From positions 97,267 through 161,266 of the forward strand of contig PAXL01000034.1 in the NCBI GenBank assembly GCA_002714465.1: DNA of 64,000 nucleotides. Reading direction: 5' to 3'. A model generated the notes under the pieces. It was not told the DNA's origin. It searched no databases and was given only the letters and a program-made list of their open reading frames with translations. Positions 48,702-58,201 of the stretch are shown piece by piece; position 1 is the first letter of the stretch, and each line of letters starts with the position of its first letter. Position numbers and translations under genes: made by a program. Origin of the DNA: Gemmatimonadota bacterium. GTDB lineage: Bacteria; Latescibacterota; UBA2968.

Positions 48702-49829
48702 ATGGATATCTTCTACGAGTTCCTGAACACAACCGGCTTCGCTCAGATGACCGTGGGCAACATCATCATGGTCATCATCGGAATCATCTTCATCTCCCTC
48801 GCGATAACCAAGGACTACGAGCCGCTTCTTCTCGTCCCAATCGGCTTTGGGATCATCGTCGGAAATATCGGCTATATCGACACGATGACACTCGGTGTTT
48901 ACGACGAAGGGAGCGTACTCTACTACATCTACTTCGGCGTCAGTCAGGGCATCTTCCCACCTCTAATCTTCCTCGGCATCGGGGCGATGACTGACTTCTC
49001 CACCATGCTGTCCAACCCGAAGCTCATTATGCTTGGTGTTGCGGCTCAGATCGGCATCTTCCTCACACTGATCGGGGCACTATACCTTGGCTTCACCCCT
49101 AGCGAATCCGGCGCAATCGGCATCATCGGCGGCGCCGACGGACCTACGGCCATCTTCCTTTCCGCGAAGCTAGCGCCGCACCTGCTCGGTGCGATCGCCA
49201 TCGCCGCATACTCCTACATGGCCCTAGTCCCCGTAATCCAGCCCCCGATCATGAAGCTGCTCACCACTAAGGAAGAGCGTCTAATCCGGATGCCCGAGCC
49301 ACGTGTGATCTCTCGACGCGAAAGGATCATTTTCCCGATCGCAGCGTTCCTGATTGCAGCTCTGATTGCACCGGGATCGATCGCCCTGCTCGGCATGCTC
49401 TTCTTCGGGAACATTCTCAAAGAATCCGGTGTAACCGAACGGCTCGCGAACTCGGCGCGTAACGCGATGATCGACATTGTCACGATCCTGCTCGGCTTCT
49501 CAGTCGGCGCGAGCACCCAAGCCCAGACGTTCCTCAAACCCGACTCGCTCTTGATCTTCGGTCTCGGCGCACTCTCCTTCGGGATCGCGACGGCCGGGGG
49601 CCTGCTCGGTGCGAAGTTCATGAACCTGTTCCTCAAGCAGAAGATCAACCCGCTAGTCGGAGCGGCTGGTGTCTCGGCCGTACCAGACTCAGCGAGGGTG
49701 GTTCAGATGGTGGGGCAACAGGAGGACCCACAGAATTACCTGCTGATGCACGCCATGGCCCCGAACGTAGCCGGCGTAATCGGTTCGGCCATCGGCGCCG
49801 GTATCCTTTGGTCAGTACTCGTCAAGTAA
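48702..49829 (+). CDS. oadB: Na+-pumping oxaloacetate decarboxylase-type beta subunit
   Basis: 375-residue membrane protein with about nine helices. It carries the family Na+/catalytic segments GGADGPTAIFLSAKLAP, and NPLVGAAGVSAVPDSARVV near the C terminus. The beta subunit decarboxylates carboxybiotin and exports sodium. I use the ATG at 48702, 4 bp after the gamma stop. The open frame upstream belongs to that gene's other frame. Confidence 0.93.
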   Translation: MDIFYEFLNTTGFAQMTVGNIIMVIIGIIFISLAITKDYEPLLLVPIGFGIIVGNIGYIDTMTLGVYDEGSVLYYIYFGVSQGIFPPLIFLGIGAMTDFSTMLSNPKLIMLGVAAQIGIFLTLIGALYLGFTPSESGAIGIIGGADGPTAIFLSAKLAPHLLGAIAIAAYSYMALVPVIQPPIMKLLTTKEERLIRMPEPRVISRRERIIFPIAAFLIAALIAPGSIALLGMLFFGNILKESGVTERLANSARNAMIDIVTILLGFSVGASTQAQTFLKPDSLLIFGLGALSFGIATAGGLLGAKFMNLFLKQKINPLVGAAGVSAVPDSARVVQMVGQQEDPQNYLLMHAMAPNVAGVIGSAIGAGILWSVLVK

Positions 49830-49857
49830 CCCTCAGTCTCACATCCAGAGTCAGATC

Positions 49858-51651
49858 GTGAAAAAGAAAGTCAAATTCATGTGTACGGCCTTCCGGGACG
49901 GGTTCCAGTCCGTCTACGGGGCCCGAGTCTTCACCAAAGACTTCCTCCCCGCACTCGAGGCAGCCCGCGATGCCGGAATCGACTATTTCGAGGCAGGCGG
50001 TGGAGCTCGCTTCCAGTCACTCTACTTCTACTGCAACGAAGACGCCTTCGACTCGATGGACGCCTTCCGGAAGACGGCGGGACCCAACGCCAACCTTCAG
50101 ACCCTATCGAGGGGTGTGAACGTCGTCGGTCTCGAGTCGCAGTCGAGCGACATCATCAACCTGCACGCGTTGATGTTCAAGAAGCACGGCATCACGACGA
50201 TCCGGAACTTCGACGCACTCAACGATGTAAACAACCTCGTCCACAGCGGGAAGTGCATCGTCGATGCAGGTCTCAAGCATCAGGTCTGCGTGACCCTGAT
50301 GGAGCTTCCACCAGGATGCGAGGGCGCACACGACCCGGACTTTTACGAGTCGACCCTGCGACAGATCCTCGATGCGGACATCCCGTATGACTCGGTCTGC
50401 TTCAAGGACGCATCCGGAACGGCCGTCCCCTCGACGGTCTACGAGACGATCAAACGCTCCCGTGCAATGCTGCCGGAGGGGACGTTCATCCATTTTCACA
50501 CTCACGAAACAGCCGGTATTTCTGTCCAAGCCAACATGGCTGCTCTGGATGCAGGGGCAGATGGCATCGACCTCTCCCTTGCCCCCTGTTCGGGAGGAAC
50601 CTGCCAGCCCGATATCCTGGTAATGTGGCACGCGCTTCGCGGGTCCAATTACGATCTGGATGTGGACATCGAGAAGGTCCGTGAAGCAGAAGAGATCTTC
50701 AAGGAATCGATGGCGGATTATTTCCTGCCGCCAGAGGCCACTGCTGTAGAGCCACTCATCCCCTGGAGCCCGATGCCGGGTGGTGCACTCACCGCAAACA
50801 CGCAGATGCTCCGAGACAATGGGATCATGGACCGCTACCCCGAGATGATCCAAGCAATGGGTGACGTTGTCCGAAAAGGAGGCTTCGGCACTTCGGTCAC
50901 ACCAGTCTCGCAGTTCTACTTCCAGCAGGCATTCAACAACGTGATGTTTGGAGAGTGGGAGCGCATCGCCGATCCCTACGGGCAGATGGTCCTCGGATAC
51001 TTCGGCAAGACACCCGTAGCACCGGATGCCGAGGTCGTCAGAATCGCGTCAGAGCAGCTCGGCCTAGAGCCAACCACACAGCCAGTTCTCGAGCGGAACG
51101 ACGCTGACCCGAACAAGGGAATCGACGCGGCCAAGAAAATCCTCCATAGCGAAAGCCTTCCGGAGACAGACGAGAACATTTTCATCGTCGCCACGTGTAA
51201 AGAAAAAGGTGTCGACTTCCTCAACGGGAAAGGTGAGGTCGGAGTACGGAAGGTCGACAAGACAGCCGACCAACCGGCCGCCGCGACAAGCGGTCCAGCC
51301 AGCTACACGATCTCCGTGAACGGTCGGCAGTTCCAGTTGTCGATAGATGGAGATCAGGCGACTGTTAACGGGAATACCTACCAGGTCGAGCTCACGGAAG
51401 GATCGGCCGCACCGAGCGCAGCGCCAGCCAGCGGCCAGGGACAGCTGGTTCATGCCGAGATGCCGGGCAAGGTCATCCGGGTCCTCGCCACTCAGGGCAG
51501 CAGAGTGAACGAAGGTGATCCTCTCCTCGTTCTCGAAGCTATGAAGATGGAAATGCAAATCGCATCGCCGGTGTCTGGGACTGTCCAGTCGGTAGATGTT
51601 TCGGAAGGAGATCAGGTCGCAGCCGGGGCGACGTTAATCACGATAGGATAG
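49858..51651 (+). CDS. oadA: Oxaloacetate decarboxylase-type alpha subunit (biotin carboxyltransferase)
   Basis: 597 residues. A PycB/HMGL-like carboxyltransferase barrel starts at TAFRDGFQSVYG, where RDGFQ replaces the usual RDAHQS. Metal-ligand HFHTHETAG and KDASG with the carboxylated/catalytic lysine follow. A Pro/Ala-rich linker leads to a biotinyl domain with EAMKMEMQI, the lysine being the biotin site. Start GTG at 49858. Together with the gamma and beta subunits it converts oxaloacetate (or a related beta-keto or CoA substrate) to the decarboxylated product and a sodium gradient. The RDGFQ change leaves the precise substrate open. Confidence 0.88.
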   Translation: MKKKVKFMCTAFRDGFQSVYGARVFTKDFLPALEAARDAGIDYFEAGGGARFQSLYFYCNEDAFDSMDAFRKTAGPNANLQTLSRGVNVVGLESQSSDIINLHALMFKKHGITTIRNFDALNDVNNLVHSGKCIVDAGLKHQVCVTLMELPPGCEGAHDPDFYESTLRQILDADIPYDSVCFKDASGTAVPSTVYETIKRSRAMLPEGTFIHFHTHETAGISVQANMAALDAGADGIDLSLAPCSGGTCQPDILVMWHALRGSNYDLDVDIEKVREAEEIFKESMADYFLPPEATAVEPLIPWSPMPGGALTANTQMLRDNGIMDRYPEMIQAMGDVVRKGGFGTSVTPVSQFYFQQAFNNVMFGEWERIADPYGQMVLGYFGKTPVAPDAEVVRIASEQLGLEPTTQPVLERNDADPNKGIDAAKKILHSESLPETDENIFIVATCKEKGVDFLNGKGEVGVRKVDKTADQPAAATSGPASYTISVNGRQFQLSIDGDQATVNGNTYQVELTEGSAAPSAAPASGQGQLVHAEMPGKVIRVLATQGSRVNEGDPLLVLEAMKMEMQIASPVSGTVQSVDVSEGDQVAAGATLITIG

Positions 51652-51661
51652 ACGTGAAACG

Positions 51662-52002
51662 ACTCTGGTTATTGCCGAACCGTCTCTGCTGTCCGCCGTC
51701 ATCACACCAGTATCCTCACGCGCAGGTGCGTGGCTTCAGAAAGAAGGCGGCGGATACCTATAGGTAAGCTACGCCACCTTCCGCTCCGACACGGGGTACT
51801 ATCAGGTCGGCAACACCGTCGGAATCGGCAATTTCACCTTCGGCCTCCGAACACCTACCTTAACGGGCGCATTCTCTGTATCTATCGGCAGCTATCTGAA
51901 AGTCCCCTCTAGAGCCAGAACCAGACGGCGAACTCTCGATTCGCCGTCACCCTCCTGCAAGCGCCCATCTTCACCAACCGCGAAGTTCTCTTTTTCGTCT
52001 AA
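51662..52002 (+). pseudogene. Relic, possibly of an outer-membrane beta-barrel protein
   Basis: The frame reads PSLLSAVITPVSSRAGAWLQ, KEGGGYL, then TAG, VSYATFRSDTGYYQVGNTVG, IGNFTFG and so on for about 40 residues. After a frameshift a second frame gives SRFAVTLLQAPIFTNREVLF and stops at 52000-52002. The A-W-x-Q-x-GGGYL-x-VSY pattern recalls the first strands of bacterial outer-membrane barrel proteins. The missing middle means most of the gene is deleted. Family assignment is tentative. Confidence 0.45.
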
Positions 52003-52088
52003 CGGTTTTTAGTCCTTTTTCTTTTGTGCCCTCAGAAGACCATTCATATCTTTGATTTTTCTAATGTTACGCTACTTGCAGAGTGCAA

Positions 52089-52808
52089 ATGAGCGACGAC
52101 CCCGACACAGCACCGGTTGTCCTGGTTGCTGACGACGATGAGGATTTTCTAGCGTTTCTGGCCACGCGCCTCAGCCGCGAGCCTTGGGATCTGCGCAAAG
52201 CCAGTGATGGACAGGAAGCGCTCGATATCCTGCTAACAAAGGAGATCGACGTCGCTGTTCTAGACCTGAAGATGCCAAAGCTCGACGCTCTGAACATCCT
52301 GAAAAGCGTCAGCCGCGAGGGTATCCAAACGGATATCATCGTGGTGACAGGTTACGCAACAGTCGAATCCGCGGTCTTAGCGATGCGCAGGGGTGCACAC
52401 AACTTCCTTAAGAAGCCATTAAAGACCGAAGAACTACTGACGATCATCCGTCGTTTGCTCGACGCGCGCTACCCATCTACAAGGACGCTCGCCCAACGGC
52501 TTGAGGCGTATGTCAAGGATCACGCCTACGATTCGGGCCTCCGGATAGACGACCTGTGCAACCACTTCAGCATCTCGCCCCGATACGTCTCGAAGCTATT
52601 CCGAGAGAACCTAGGCACGTCTTTCAAACGCATCGTTGCAGGGCATCGGGTCGAACGGGCAAAACAGCTGATCCGAACGGGTGACGAACCCCTCTACTCG
52701 GTGGCCGACAAATGCGGCTTCCGCAACTATCGGCAGCTCACATCGACGTTCAAGAATGTCGAAGGCATGCTGCCGAGGACATACAGAGAAGTCTGCGAGA
52801 AAACTTGA
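52089..52808 (+). CDS. Response regulator with AraC-type DNA-binding domain
   Basis: 239 residues. Receiver domain at about 10-125 with DDD, phosphoacceptor aspartate in LDLKMP, T in VTGYA, and KKPLK. AraC-type double helix-turn-helix at about 145-238 (IDDLCNHFSISPRYVSKLF, SVADKCGFRNYRQLTSTFK). Acts as a phosphorylation-controlled transcription factor. No histidine kinase is adjacent. GTG at 52083 is an alternative start. It is between the decarboxylase operon and the RraA-like operon, either of which could be a target. Confidence 0.9.
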   Translation: MSDDPDTAPVVLVADDDEDFLAFLATRLSREPWDLRKASDGQEALDILLTKEIDVAVLDLKMPKLDALNILKSVSREGIQTDIIVVTGYATVESAVLAMRRGAHNFLKKPLKTEELLTIIRRLLDARYPSTRTLAQRLEAYVKDHAYDSGLRIDDLCNHFSISPRYVSKLFRENLGTSFKRIVAGHRVERAKQLIRTGDEPLYSVADKCGFRNYRQLTSTFKNVEGMLPRTYREVCEKT

Positions 52809-53036
52809 TTGCCCAGTCAACCCGTAGATCGATCGCGGGGCGAGCACCGGCCGGGCTTCACCTCTTTCCTGTTTCTGATGCGAGGAACCCCGGCGTTCTT
52901 TTTTCTAGTAGTAGCATCCGAGCCCAGAGAGAAAACCGAGATTCCAGCCTCCGGCCTTTCCGAGCCACGGTGTATCGGGTTCTCCTGCCTACTCTGCCAG
53001 ATCCATCTCTCCCATCTTGCCAACTATACCTTCCGC
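52809..53036. other. Gap, nothing recognised
   Basis: Between the response regulator and the SRPBCC-like relic. No coding region or clear terminator is seen. Confidence 0.3.
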
Positions 53037-53192
53037 CTAGGTGTCCAGAAAGTTGGACATACTCGCGTCCTCTTCCCATCGCAGCTCGAAGCCCTCCAGT
53101 GGGACCAACCACCATTTATTCAAACCCTCTTTCGTGCTCACATTTTCTAACACTTGCTTGATGGGTGCGTTCAGTTGACGGGTCCGGACCAT
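53037..53192 (-). pseudogene. Fragment resembling an SRPBCC/AHSA1-type N terminus
   Basis: Reverse-strand residues MVRTRQLNAPIKQVLENVST, then KEGLNKWW and a GFELRW strand, match the start of AHSA1/START-like proteins (hydrophobic strand, APIxxV helix, EGLxxWW). The frame stops after about 50 residues, a third of the usual length, and the following 100 bases continue with further stops. I read it as a gene remnant. A short functional peptide is unlikely but not excluded. Confidence 0.45.
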
Positions 53193-53334
53193 CACGTGAG
53201 GCTGAACAAGACACCCAGCGGCGGCCAGAAGAGATCCTTCACAGATTATCTCCATATTCCTTCCTCTATTCTTTCTTGGTTCACCATAACTACCTAACTT
53301 GTCGGCCTCACATCAACCCTTCGAAAGGGAAGTT

Positions 53335-54078
53335 ATGGAATCTAGCGGCATCACAACGCCGGACATCGAACGCCCCCCTCAGGACCTGATCGACAAACTC
53401 ACGGACATCGGGAGTGCAACGGCAAGCGGCGAGCTCGCCAAGCTGGGTGTTCGCAGCGCTCATATCGCCGGGCCACTCGCTAGGACCGACGGTGCCAGTA
53501 TCGTAGGGCCGGCCATCACGCTTCAGTTTCTACCCAAACGGGAAGATCTGTATAAGCCGGGCGAGTACGTCGATCGCGAAAAACAGCTTCACCGACACGC
53601 GCTCTACCACACACAGCCGGGCGACGTCGTAGTTGTTGACGCGAGAGGTGACCTTGAAAGCGGCGTTTTCGGCGACATGATGCTCACTTTCTTCAAGGGA
53701 CGTGGCGGCGCAGGTGTGATCGTCGATGGCTGTATCCGGGACTACCCGAAGGTCAAGCACCTGGATCTGCCCCTCTGGACTCGAGGATTCACACCCAACT
53801 TCCACACTCAGACCAACATCTGGCCGACTGGCGTAAACTGCCCAATTGGATGCGGCGGAACACTAATCATTCCGGGAGACATCATCATCGCGGATGATGA
53901 TGGTGCGGTTGTGGTGCCGATCGACCTCGCGCCGGAGTTGGCGGAGAAAGCAGGTGAGCACGCCGAGTGGGAGGTCTTCAGCAGGGAGCGTCTCTCGGAG
54001 GGTGGCGATCTGCGCAAGTATTACCCTCTGACCGACGAAGCAAGAATCGAGTACGAGGAATGGAAGAAGCAACAATAG
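53335..54078 (+). CDS. RraA/HMG-aldolase-like family protein
   Basis: 247 residues. The RraA fold core is clear: GDVVVVDARGD, SGVFGDMMLTFFKGRGGAGV, VDGCIRD and PGDIIIADDDGAVVVP. In this family the Gly-x-x-Gly loop, the R and the D bind Mg2+ and a pyruvate-like enolate. Members include 4-hydroxy-4-methyl-2-oxoglutarate/oxaloacetate aldolases. The ATG at 53335 has GGGAAG upstream. The frame opens earlier at 53299 without support. First gene of a three-gene unit with the toroid protein (10 bp away) and a Zn-dehydrogenase. Confidence 0.8.
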   Translation: MESSGITTPDIERPPQDLIDKLTDIGSATASGELAKLGVRSAHIAGPLARTDGASIVGPAITLQFLPKREDLYKPGEYVDREKQLHRHALYHTQPGDVVVVDARGDLESGVFGDMMLTFFKGRGGAGVIVDGCIRDYPKVKHLDLPLWTRGFTPNFHTQTNIWPTGVNCPIGCGGTLIIPGDIIIADDDGAVVVPIDLAPELAEKAGEHAEWEVFSRERLSEGGDLRKYYPLTDEARIEYEEWKKQQ

Positions 54079-54088
54079 GGGCCCGATT

Positions 54089-55768
54089 GTGACACCGCAG
54101 CCAATCTCCTACGAATCGTTGATCTCGCTCCTGGACGAGCAGATCGAGGACCTCCTTCCCAGACAGATTACGGACACCTCCCATCCTGAGAAAGGCGGTT
54201 TCGTCTCGCCGCAGGAGGGCATGGCAGGAGGGGCACAACTGGGTTGCGTCCAGTCTCTCGCATACGGCTGGTTGTGCGACAGCTCGAACTACCACGGCTC
54301 TCAAGAGATTCTCGACCGCCTGATCCTTGCTGCGGGATTCCTCCGGTCCGTGCGGCGACCATCGGGGCGCTACGATCTGATCACGACCAACTGGGATTGC
54401 GGCCCATATACGGGATTCGTTATTCAGGCTGCTGCAACCTTTGTCGGGGCCGCCCGCAGGACGACGCTGTCCGGTGCATCCGACATCGAAGAACACTGGG
54501 GGGAGGTTATCCGATCGGCAGCTCACGGGATGGCAACCGGCGGGTTCCACACCCCCAACCATCGCTGGGTCCTTACGTCGGCGTTGGCGCAATCTCAGTC
54601 GCTTTATCCCGACCTCGACCTCGGCAATACTATCGACGCATACCTTGCCGAAACGATCGACATCAATCCGGATGGTGAGTATACCGAGCGAAGTACCGCG
54701 GTCTACAATGCCATCTGTAATCGGTCCTTACGGCTTACAGCGGAGCACCACGATCGCGCCGACCTTCTCGATGCCGTACGGCGCAACCTCGATGCATCTT
54801 ACCATCTGCTTCACTCTGACGGCACGGTCGTCACAAGCTTGTCGAACCGGCAGGATCAGGGTCAGCGTGTCGTTCCAGTCGGAATGATCGACAGCTACTA
54901 TACGTTGGCCCGCCTCGATGGAAACGGTTTCTACGCTTCGATCGCTGACTGGCTCGCGTCGTTCCGACGCGAAGCTCGTTGGGCGCTCGAACCCTTCATC
55001 GCACACCCGGAGTGGCGTGAGGACAACCTAGAAAGGGCTCCCCTGCCAACAAGCTATTCCCATTGGATGCCCGTCTCCGGTGTTTGGCGCGTCAGGAGAC
55101 ACAATACGAGCGTCACGATCGCCAAGGGAATTTCCACACCGGTCAGCGTCAGGCGAGGAGAGATCGAAGTAGGAATCAAGGTCTGCGCCACCTACTTCGC
55201 TCGCGCACAGTTCAAAGCAGACAGACTGGAAGAGACAACCAACGGAGCACGTCTCGTGTACGAGGGTGGGAGACACAAGCCACCGGGCTACTACCATCCC
55301 GTGAACCGGGAGGTCACCATGGAGGACTACTCGGCCGTAATGCTTGAGCGAGACTTCACGGCCTACGCCCGTCTCGAGATGACACTCGATGTCGAGGAGG
55401 TCGGCAACAGGTTCGATCTCCGCCTTCGAACCAGCGAGCCCTTCGACAACATCCCTCTGGAGATCCTCTTCGTACTCAGTCCCGGAGGCACGCTCCATTC
55501 AGACAGTCTGGTCGCGGAGGGTATCGCGGGGCAGACCGCATTTCTAAGTGATGGGTTCGCAACCTATCACATCGGAAACGATGCCATCTCCTTCGGGCCA
55601 GGATCGAACCGACACCGAATGCGAGACATGCGTGGCAGTGAGCCCGAACCCACCGCGTTCCGCGTGCTCACGACTTACCGGAGCCCTGTTGACCAGACGA
55701 TACAGGTGCGTGCCGGCACATGGTCGGAGGCCACGGAGTCGATTTGTTACGATGGGAGCAACGAATGA
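54089..55768 (+). CDS. Predicted alpha/alpha-toroid protein, lyase- or epimerase-like, function unknown
   Basis: 559 residues, no signal peptide. The first 300 residues are alternating helices with conserved aromatic and polar residues (GYTGFVIQ-type repeat, FHTPNHRWVLTSAL, GEYTERSTAVYN, HSDGTVVTSLSNRQDQGQ) as in heparinase II/III-like or glycoside-processing toroids. The rest is beta-rich (from about 330), like the C-terminal sandwich of polysaccharide lyases. FHTPNH and the E-x-T-ERS segment could be catalytic. I cannot name the substrate. It lies between an RraA-like aldolase and a Zn-dehydrogenase, suggesting uronate or modified-sugar breakdown inside the cell. Start GTG at 54089, with the stop overlapping the next gene. 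Confidence 0.6.
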   Translation: MTPQPISYESLISLLDEQIEDLLPRQITDTSHPEKGGFVSPQEGMAGGAQLGCVQSLAYGWLCDSSNYHGSQEILDRLILAAGFLRSVRRPSGRYDLITTNWDCGPYTGFVIQAAATFVGAARRTTLSGASDIEEHWGEVIRSAAHGMATGGFHTPNHRWVLTSALAQSQSLYPDLDLGNTIDAYLAETIDINPDGEYTERSTAVYNAICNRSLRLTAEHHDRADLLDAVRRNLDASYHLLHSDGTVVTSLSNRQDQGQRVVPVGMIDSYYTLARLDGNGFYASIADWLASFRREARWALEPFIAHPEWREDNLERAPLPTSYSHWMPVSGVWRVRRHNTSVTIAKGISTPVSVRRGEIEVGIKVCATYFARAQFKADRLEETTNGARLVYEGGRHKPPGYYHPVNREVTMEDYSAVMLERDFTAYARLEMTLDVEEVGNRFDLRLRTSEPFDNIPLEILFVLSPGGTLHSDSLVAEGIAGQTAFLSDGFATYHIGNDAISFGPGSNRHRMRDMRGSEPEPTAFRVLTTYRSPVDQTIQVRAGTWSEATESICYDGSNE

Positions 55769-56793
55769 AGGCCATCATGCTGTCCGAACCTAGGCAGATC
55801 GGAGTGGTCGACCTGCCAGACGAGCAACCCGGCCCCGGCGAAGTAACACTTCGGATCGAATCCTGCTCCGTCTGTGGATCCGACTTGGAGGGTTTTCACG
55901 GAATCCATCCCAAGATGACCTTCCCACGCGTGATGGGTCACGAAGTCGGCAGCGTGGTCAAGGCGGTCGGCGATGGCGTCGGCCTGAGTGTCGGTGATCG
56001 GGTCGCTGGGACAGGTCGCAAAGCCTGCCGATCCTGCGAGCCCTGTCGAAACGGCCGACCGGCCGAGTGCGCCAATCCGGGTGGACCCGGATTTACCGCA
56101 CACGGCGCCTACGCCGAATCGATGACGGTCATCGCGACAGAATTGGTGCCGATCCCCGAGAACCTCTCCTTCGACGAAGCCGCGGTCGCCCAGCCGGCGG
56201 CAATCGCCTACCACGCCGTCGTCGGCAGGGCCGCGATAAAGGAAGGCGAAACAGTCTTGATCCAGGGCTGCGGACCGATCGGTCTTTCGGCCATGATGCT
56301 GGCCAAGCTGCAGGGCGCCCGCGTCATCTCGACGGACATCGTGGACTACCGTGTCCAGAAAGCCAGAGAGCTCGGAGCGGAACTGGCGCTCAACTCCAGC
56401 AAGGAGGACGTCTTTGCCCCCATCCGGGACATGACCTCAGGGCAGGGTGTCGACAAGGTCATCGAGTGCGTCGGAGCGGATCAGGACGAGACGATTCCAC
56501 AGGCAGTGGAGGCGGTTCGGTCATCAGGCCTGGTCGTTGTCGTTGGTTCTTTTGCCTCCAACCGAGCGACGGTTCCGATCATCGACTTCAAATTCAGTGA
56601 AAAATCACTTATCGGCTCTCAGGGGATGCCAGAAGGATACGGACCTATTTTCGAGCTTATGTCCTTCGGCAAGCTGGATGTCAACCGGCTCATCTCGCAC
56701 CGCATCCCGCTAGATCAGGCACCGCACGCCCTCAGCCTGATGGATCGCAAAGACGAAGATGTCCTCAAGGTCGTTCTCAAGCCTCAGACTTGA
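55765..56793 (+). CDS. Zinc-dependent alcohol/polyol dehydrogenase (MDR family)
   Basis: 342 residues. Catalytic zinc site C-x-x-D-style start SCSVCGSDLEGFHG and GHEVGSVV, structural zinc cysteines in CRSCEPCRNGRPAEC, and NAD-binding GCGPIGLSAMM. Close to threonine/L-idonate/galactitol dehydrogenases. ATG at 55765 overlaps the preceding stop by ATGA, so it belongs to the RraA-like operon. Substrate probably a sugar alcohol or aldonate. Confidence 0.88.
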   Translation: MKAIMLSEPRQIGVVDLPDEQPGPGEVTLRIESCSVCGSDLEGFHGIHPKMTFPRVMGHEVGSVVKAVGDGVGLSVGDRVAGTGRKACRSCEPCRNGRPAECANPGGPGFTAHGAYAESMTVIATELVPIPENLSFDEAAVAQPAAIAYHAVVGRAAIKEGETVLIQGCGPIGLSAMMLAKLQGARVISTDIVDYRVQKARELGAELALNSSKEDVFAPIRDMTSGQGVDKVIECVGADQDETIPQAVEAVRSSGLVVVVGSFASNRATVPIIDFKFSEKSLIGSQGMPEGYGPIFELMSFGKLDVNRLISHRIPLDQAPHALSLMDRKDEDVLKVVLKPQT

Positions 56794-57148
56794 CCCGAGC
56801 TCGGCAGATCTTGTGCAAATCGACAGCATTTTATCCGCACGAACTCTTAACAAGATATTCCTTGTAGACATTACTCTGGGGCCAACTCGTATGTGCCGCT
56901 CCTCAGGGCAGCCGTTGCCCCTTAGACGGGCACGTAGAAACCACTCAGCATGCAGTGGAGGATCTCGACAGTTCACCTATGGTGACAGTGTGGCCAGCCG
57001 ACCGGTTTGGTCCTGCAAAGGCGAAGAGAACGCAGAGAGGGCACGAGCAGAAAACTGAGGACATTGCGAGGGTAAAGGATCTTAGAGGGACGACTCGGCG
57101 TTCCGTGTTCGCGAGGCCGATCTGCGCCCGCTGTGTTGAGTTTCTAAT
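56794..57148. other. 355-bp gap, nothing recognised
   Basis: Between the dehydrogenase and the convergent hydroxylase gene. Short frames exist on both strands but none reads as a known protein, and no clear terminator hairpin is seen. Confidence 0.35.
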
Positions 57149-58201
57149 TCAGATTACGGCAGGGGCGTCACCCGCCTCTTTCGGCAGGCGTCGTTGCTTG
57201 CGCATTTCCTGATACGACTCGGACGAGCCGTCGTGCAACGTCCCGAACCAGCGATCAAGCGGTACGGTCACTGTCCCATAATTGCACTCGAAATAGCGGT
57301 GATGCAGGTAGTGGAAGAAAGTATCGATGCTGATACCCTCACTGTCATCCTTCAGCACTAGTCGATCGAAGCCGGTGTGACCGAGAGCAGGATTCAGCGC
57401 TGGACGCTGCATCACGTAGAGCATGTGGATTGGGTGTGACGGGATCACGAAGAAGATGATCCAGCGCGTGAAATAGATCAGGTGCTCAATCGGGTGCATC
57501 GACAGACCCGACCAGGGACCCACATTCGTGTTCTTGTGGTGCAGGTAGTGTGCGTTGTCGTAGAGCCAGCGCCAGTGTGAGATCCGGTGAACGAGATAGA
57601 AGTGCAGGTCTTGCCAAAACGGCAGCACAAAGGCGAGCACTATGAAGTAGACCGGGTTCTCCGCGAACGTAATCATCGGGGCCCAGCCATTCCCATAGGC
57701 CCACAGCATGAAGACTTCGTAGATCGTCCAGATCGTCGCTCCGCTCGCCATCGACCAGAACACGTTGTCCCAGACTTGGTCCTTGAACAGGAAAGCTCTG
57801 CTGTTTGCGCTCGGCCAGCGCGAATTGTATTTGAAGCGTGTGCCCTGGACTCTTCGCCAATAGAGGATCCCGTGCAGTGTTGCCCCTACGATTGCAAGCA
57901 TCACGTAGTTGCGGACGAACATTGGCCAGATCCAGTCAAAGCTCAGCTGACTGAACGTCGCGATGTCACTTGCACCGGGCTGGATATAGTTCCAGGTCAC
58001 ATACCCCAAACCATAGTAGAGCACCGCGCCAAAGGGCCAAAGGAATCCCGGGAAACCAAGGAAAAATTTGGCCAGCCTGCGGGGCTGAATCGGCCACGCG
58101 AACGGCATCGCCTTCCCCAAAATCCGCGGCGTCCACTCACCTTTGGGATCCCTTGTCTCGTTGCCGTCGTCTAAGCTTTTCTTTTCTTTTATAGTCGCCA
58201 T
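57149..58201 (-). CDS. Sterol desaturase / fatty acid hydroxylase family protein
   Basis: 350-residue membrane di-iron oxygenase. Four or more membrane helices (about 45-70, 85-110, 145-165, 175-195). The eight-histidine box is visible in HFYLVHRISH, HYLHH and HYLHHRYFE, with additional single histidines. Family members hydroxylate or desaturate sterols, carotenoids or lipid chains. The actual lipid is unknown. Reverse-strand single gene, bounded by gaps on both sides. Confidence 0.88.
   Translation of the reverse strand: MATIKEKKSLDDGNETRDPKGEWTPRILGKAMPFAWPIQPRRLAKFFLGFPGFLWPFGAVLYYGLGYVTWNYIQPGASDIATFSQLSFDWIWPMFVRNYVMLAIVGATLHGILYWRRVQGTRFKYNSRWPSANSRAFLFKDQVWDNVFWSMASGATIWTIYEVFMLWAYGNGWAPMITFAENPVYFIVLAFVLPFWQDLHFYLVHRISHWRWLYDNAHYLHHKNTNVGPWSGLSMHPIEHLIYFTRWIIFFVIPSHPIHMLYVMQRPALNPALGHTGFDRLVLKDDSEGISIDTFFHYLHHRYFECNYGTVTVPLDRWFGTLHDGSSESYQEMRKQRRLPKEAGDAPAVI

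Noticed and set aside
56794..57148. Gene relic between the dehydrogenase and the hydroxylase gene
   Set aside because: Both strands were read in all frames; nothing joined into a recognisable protein.
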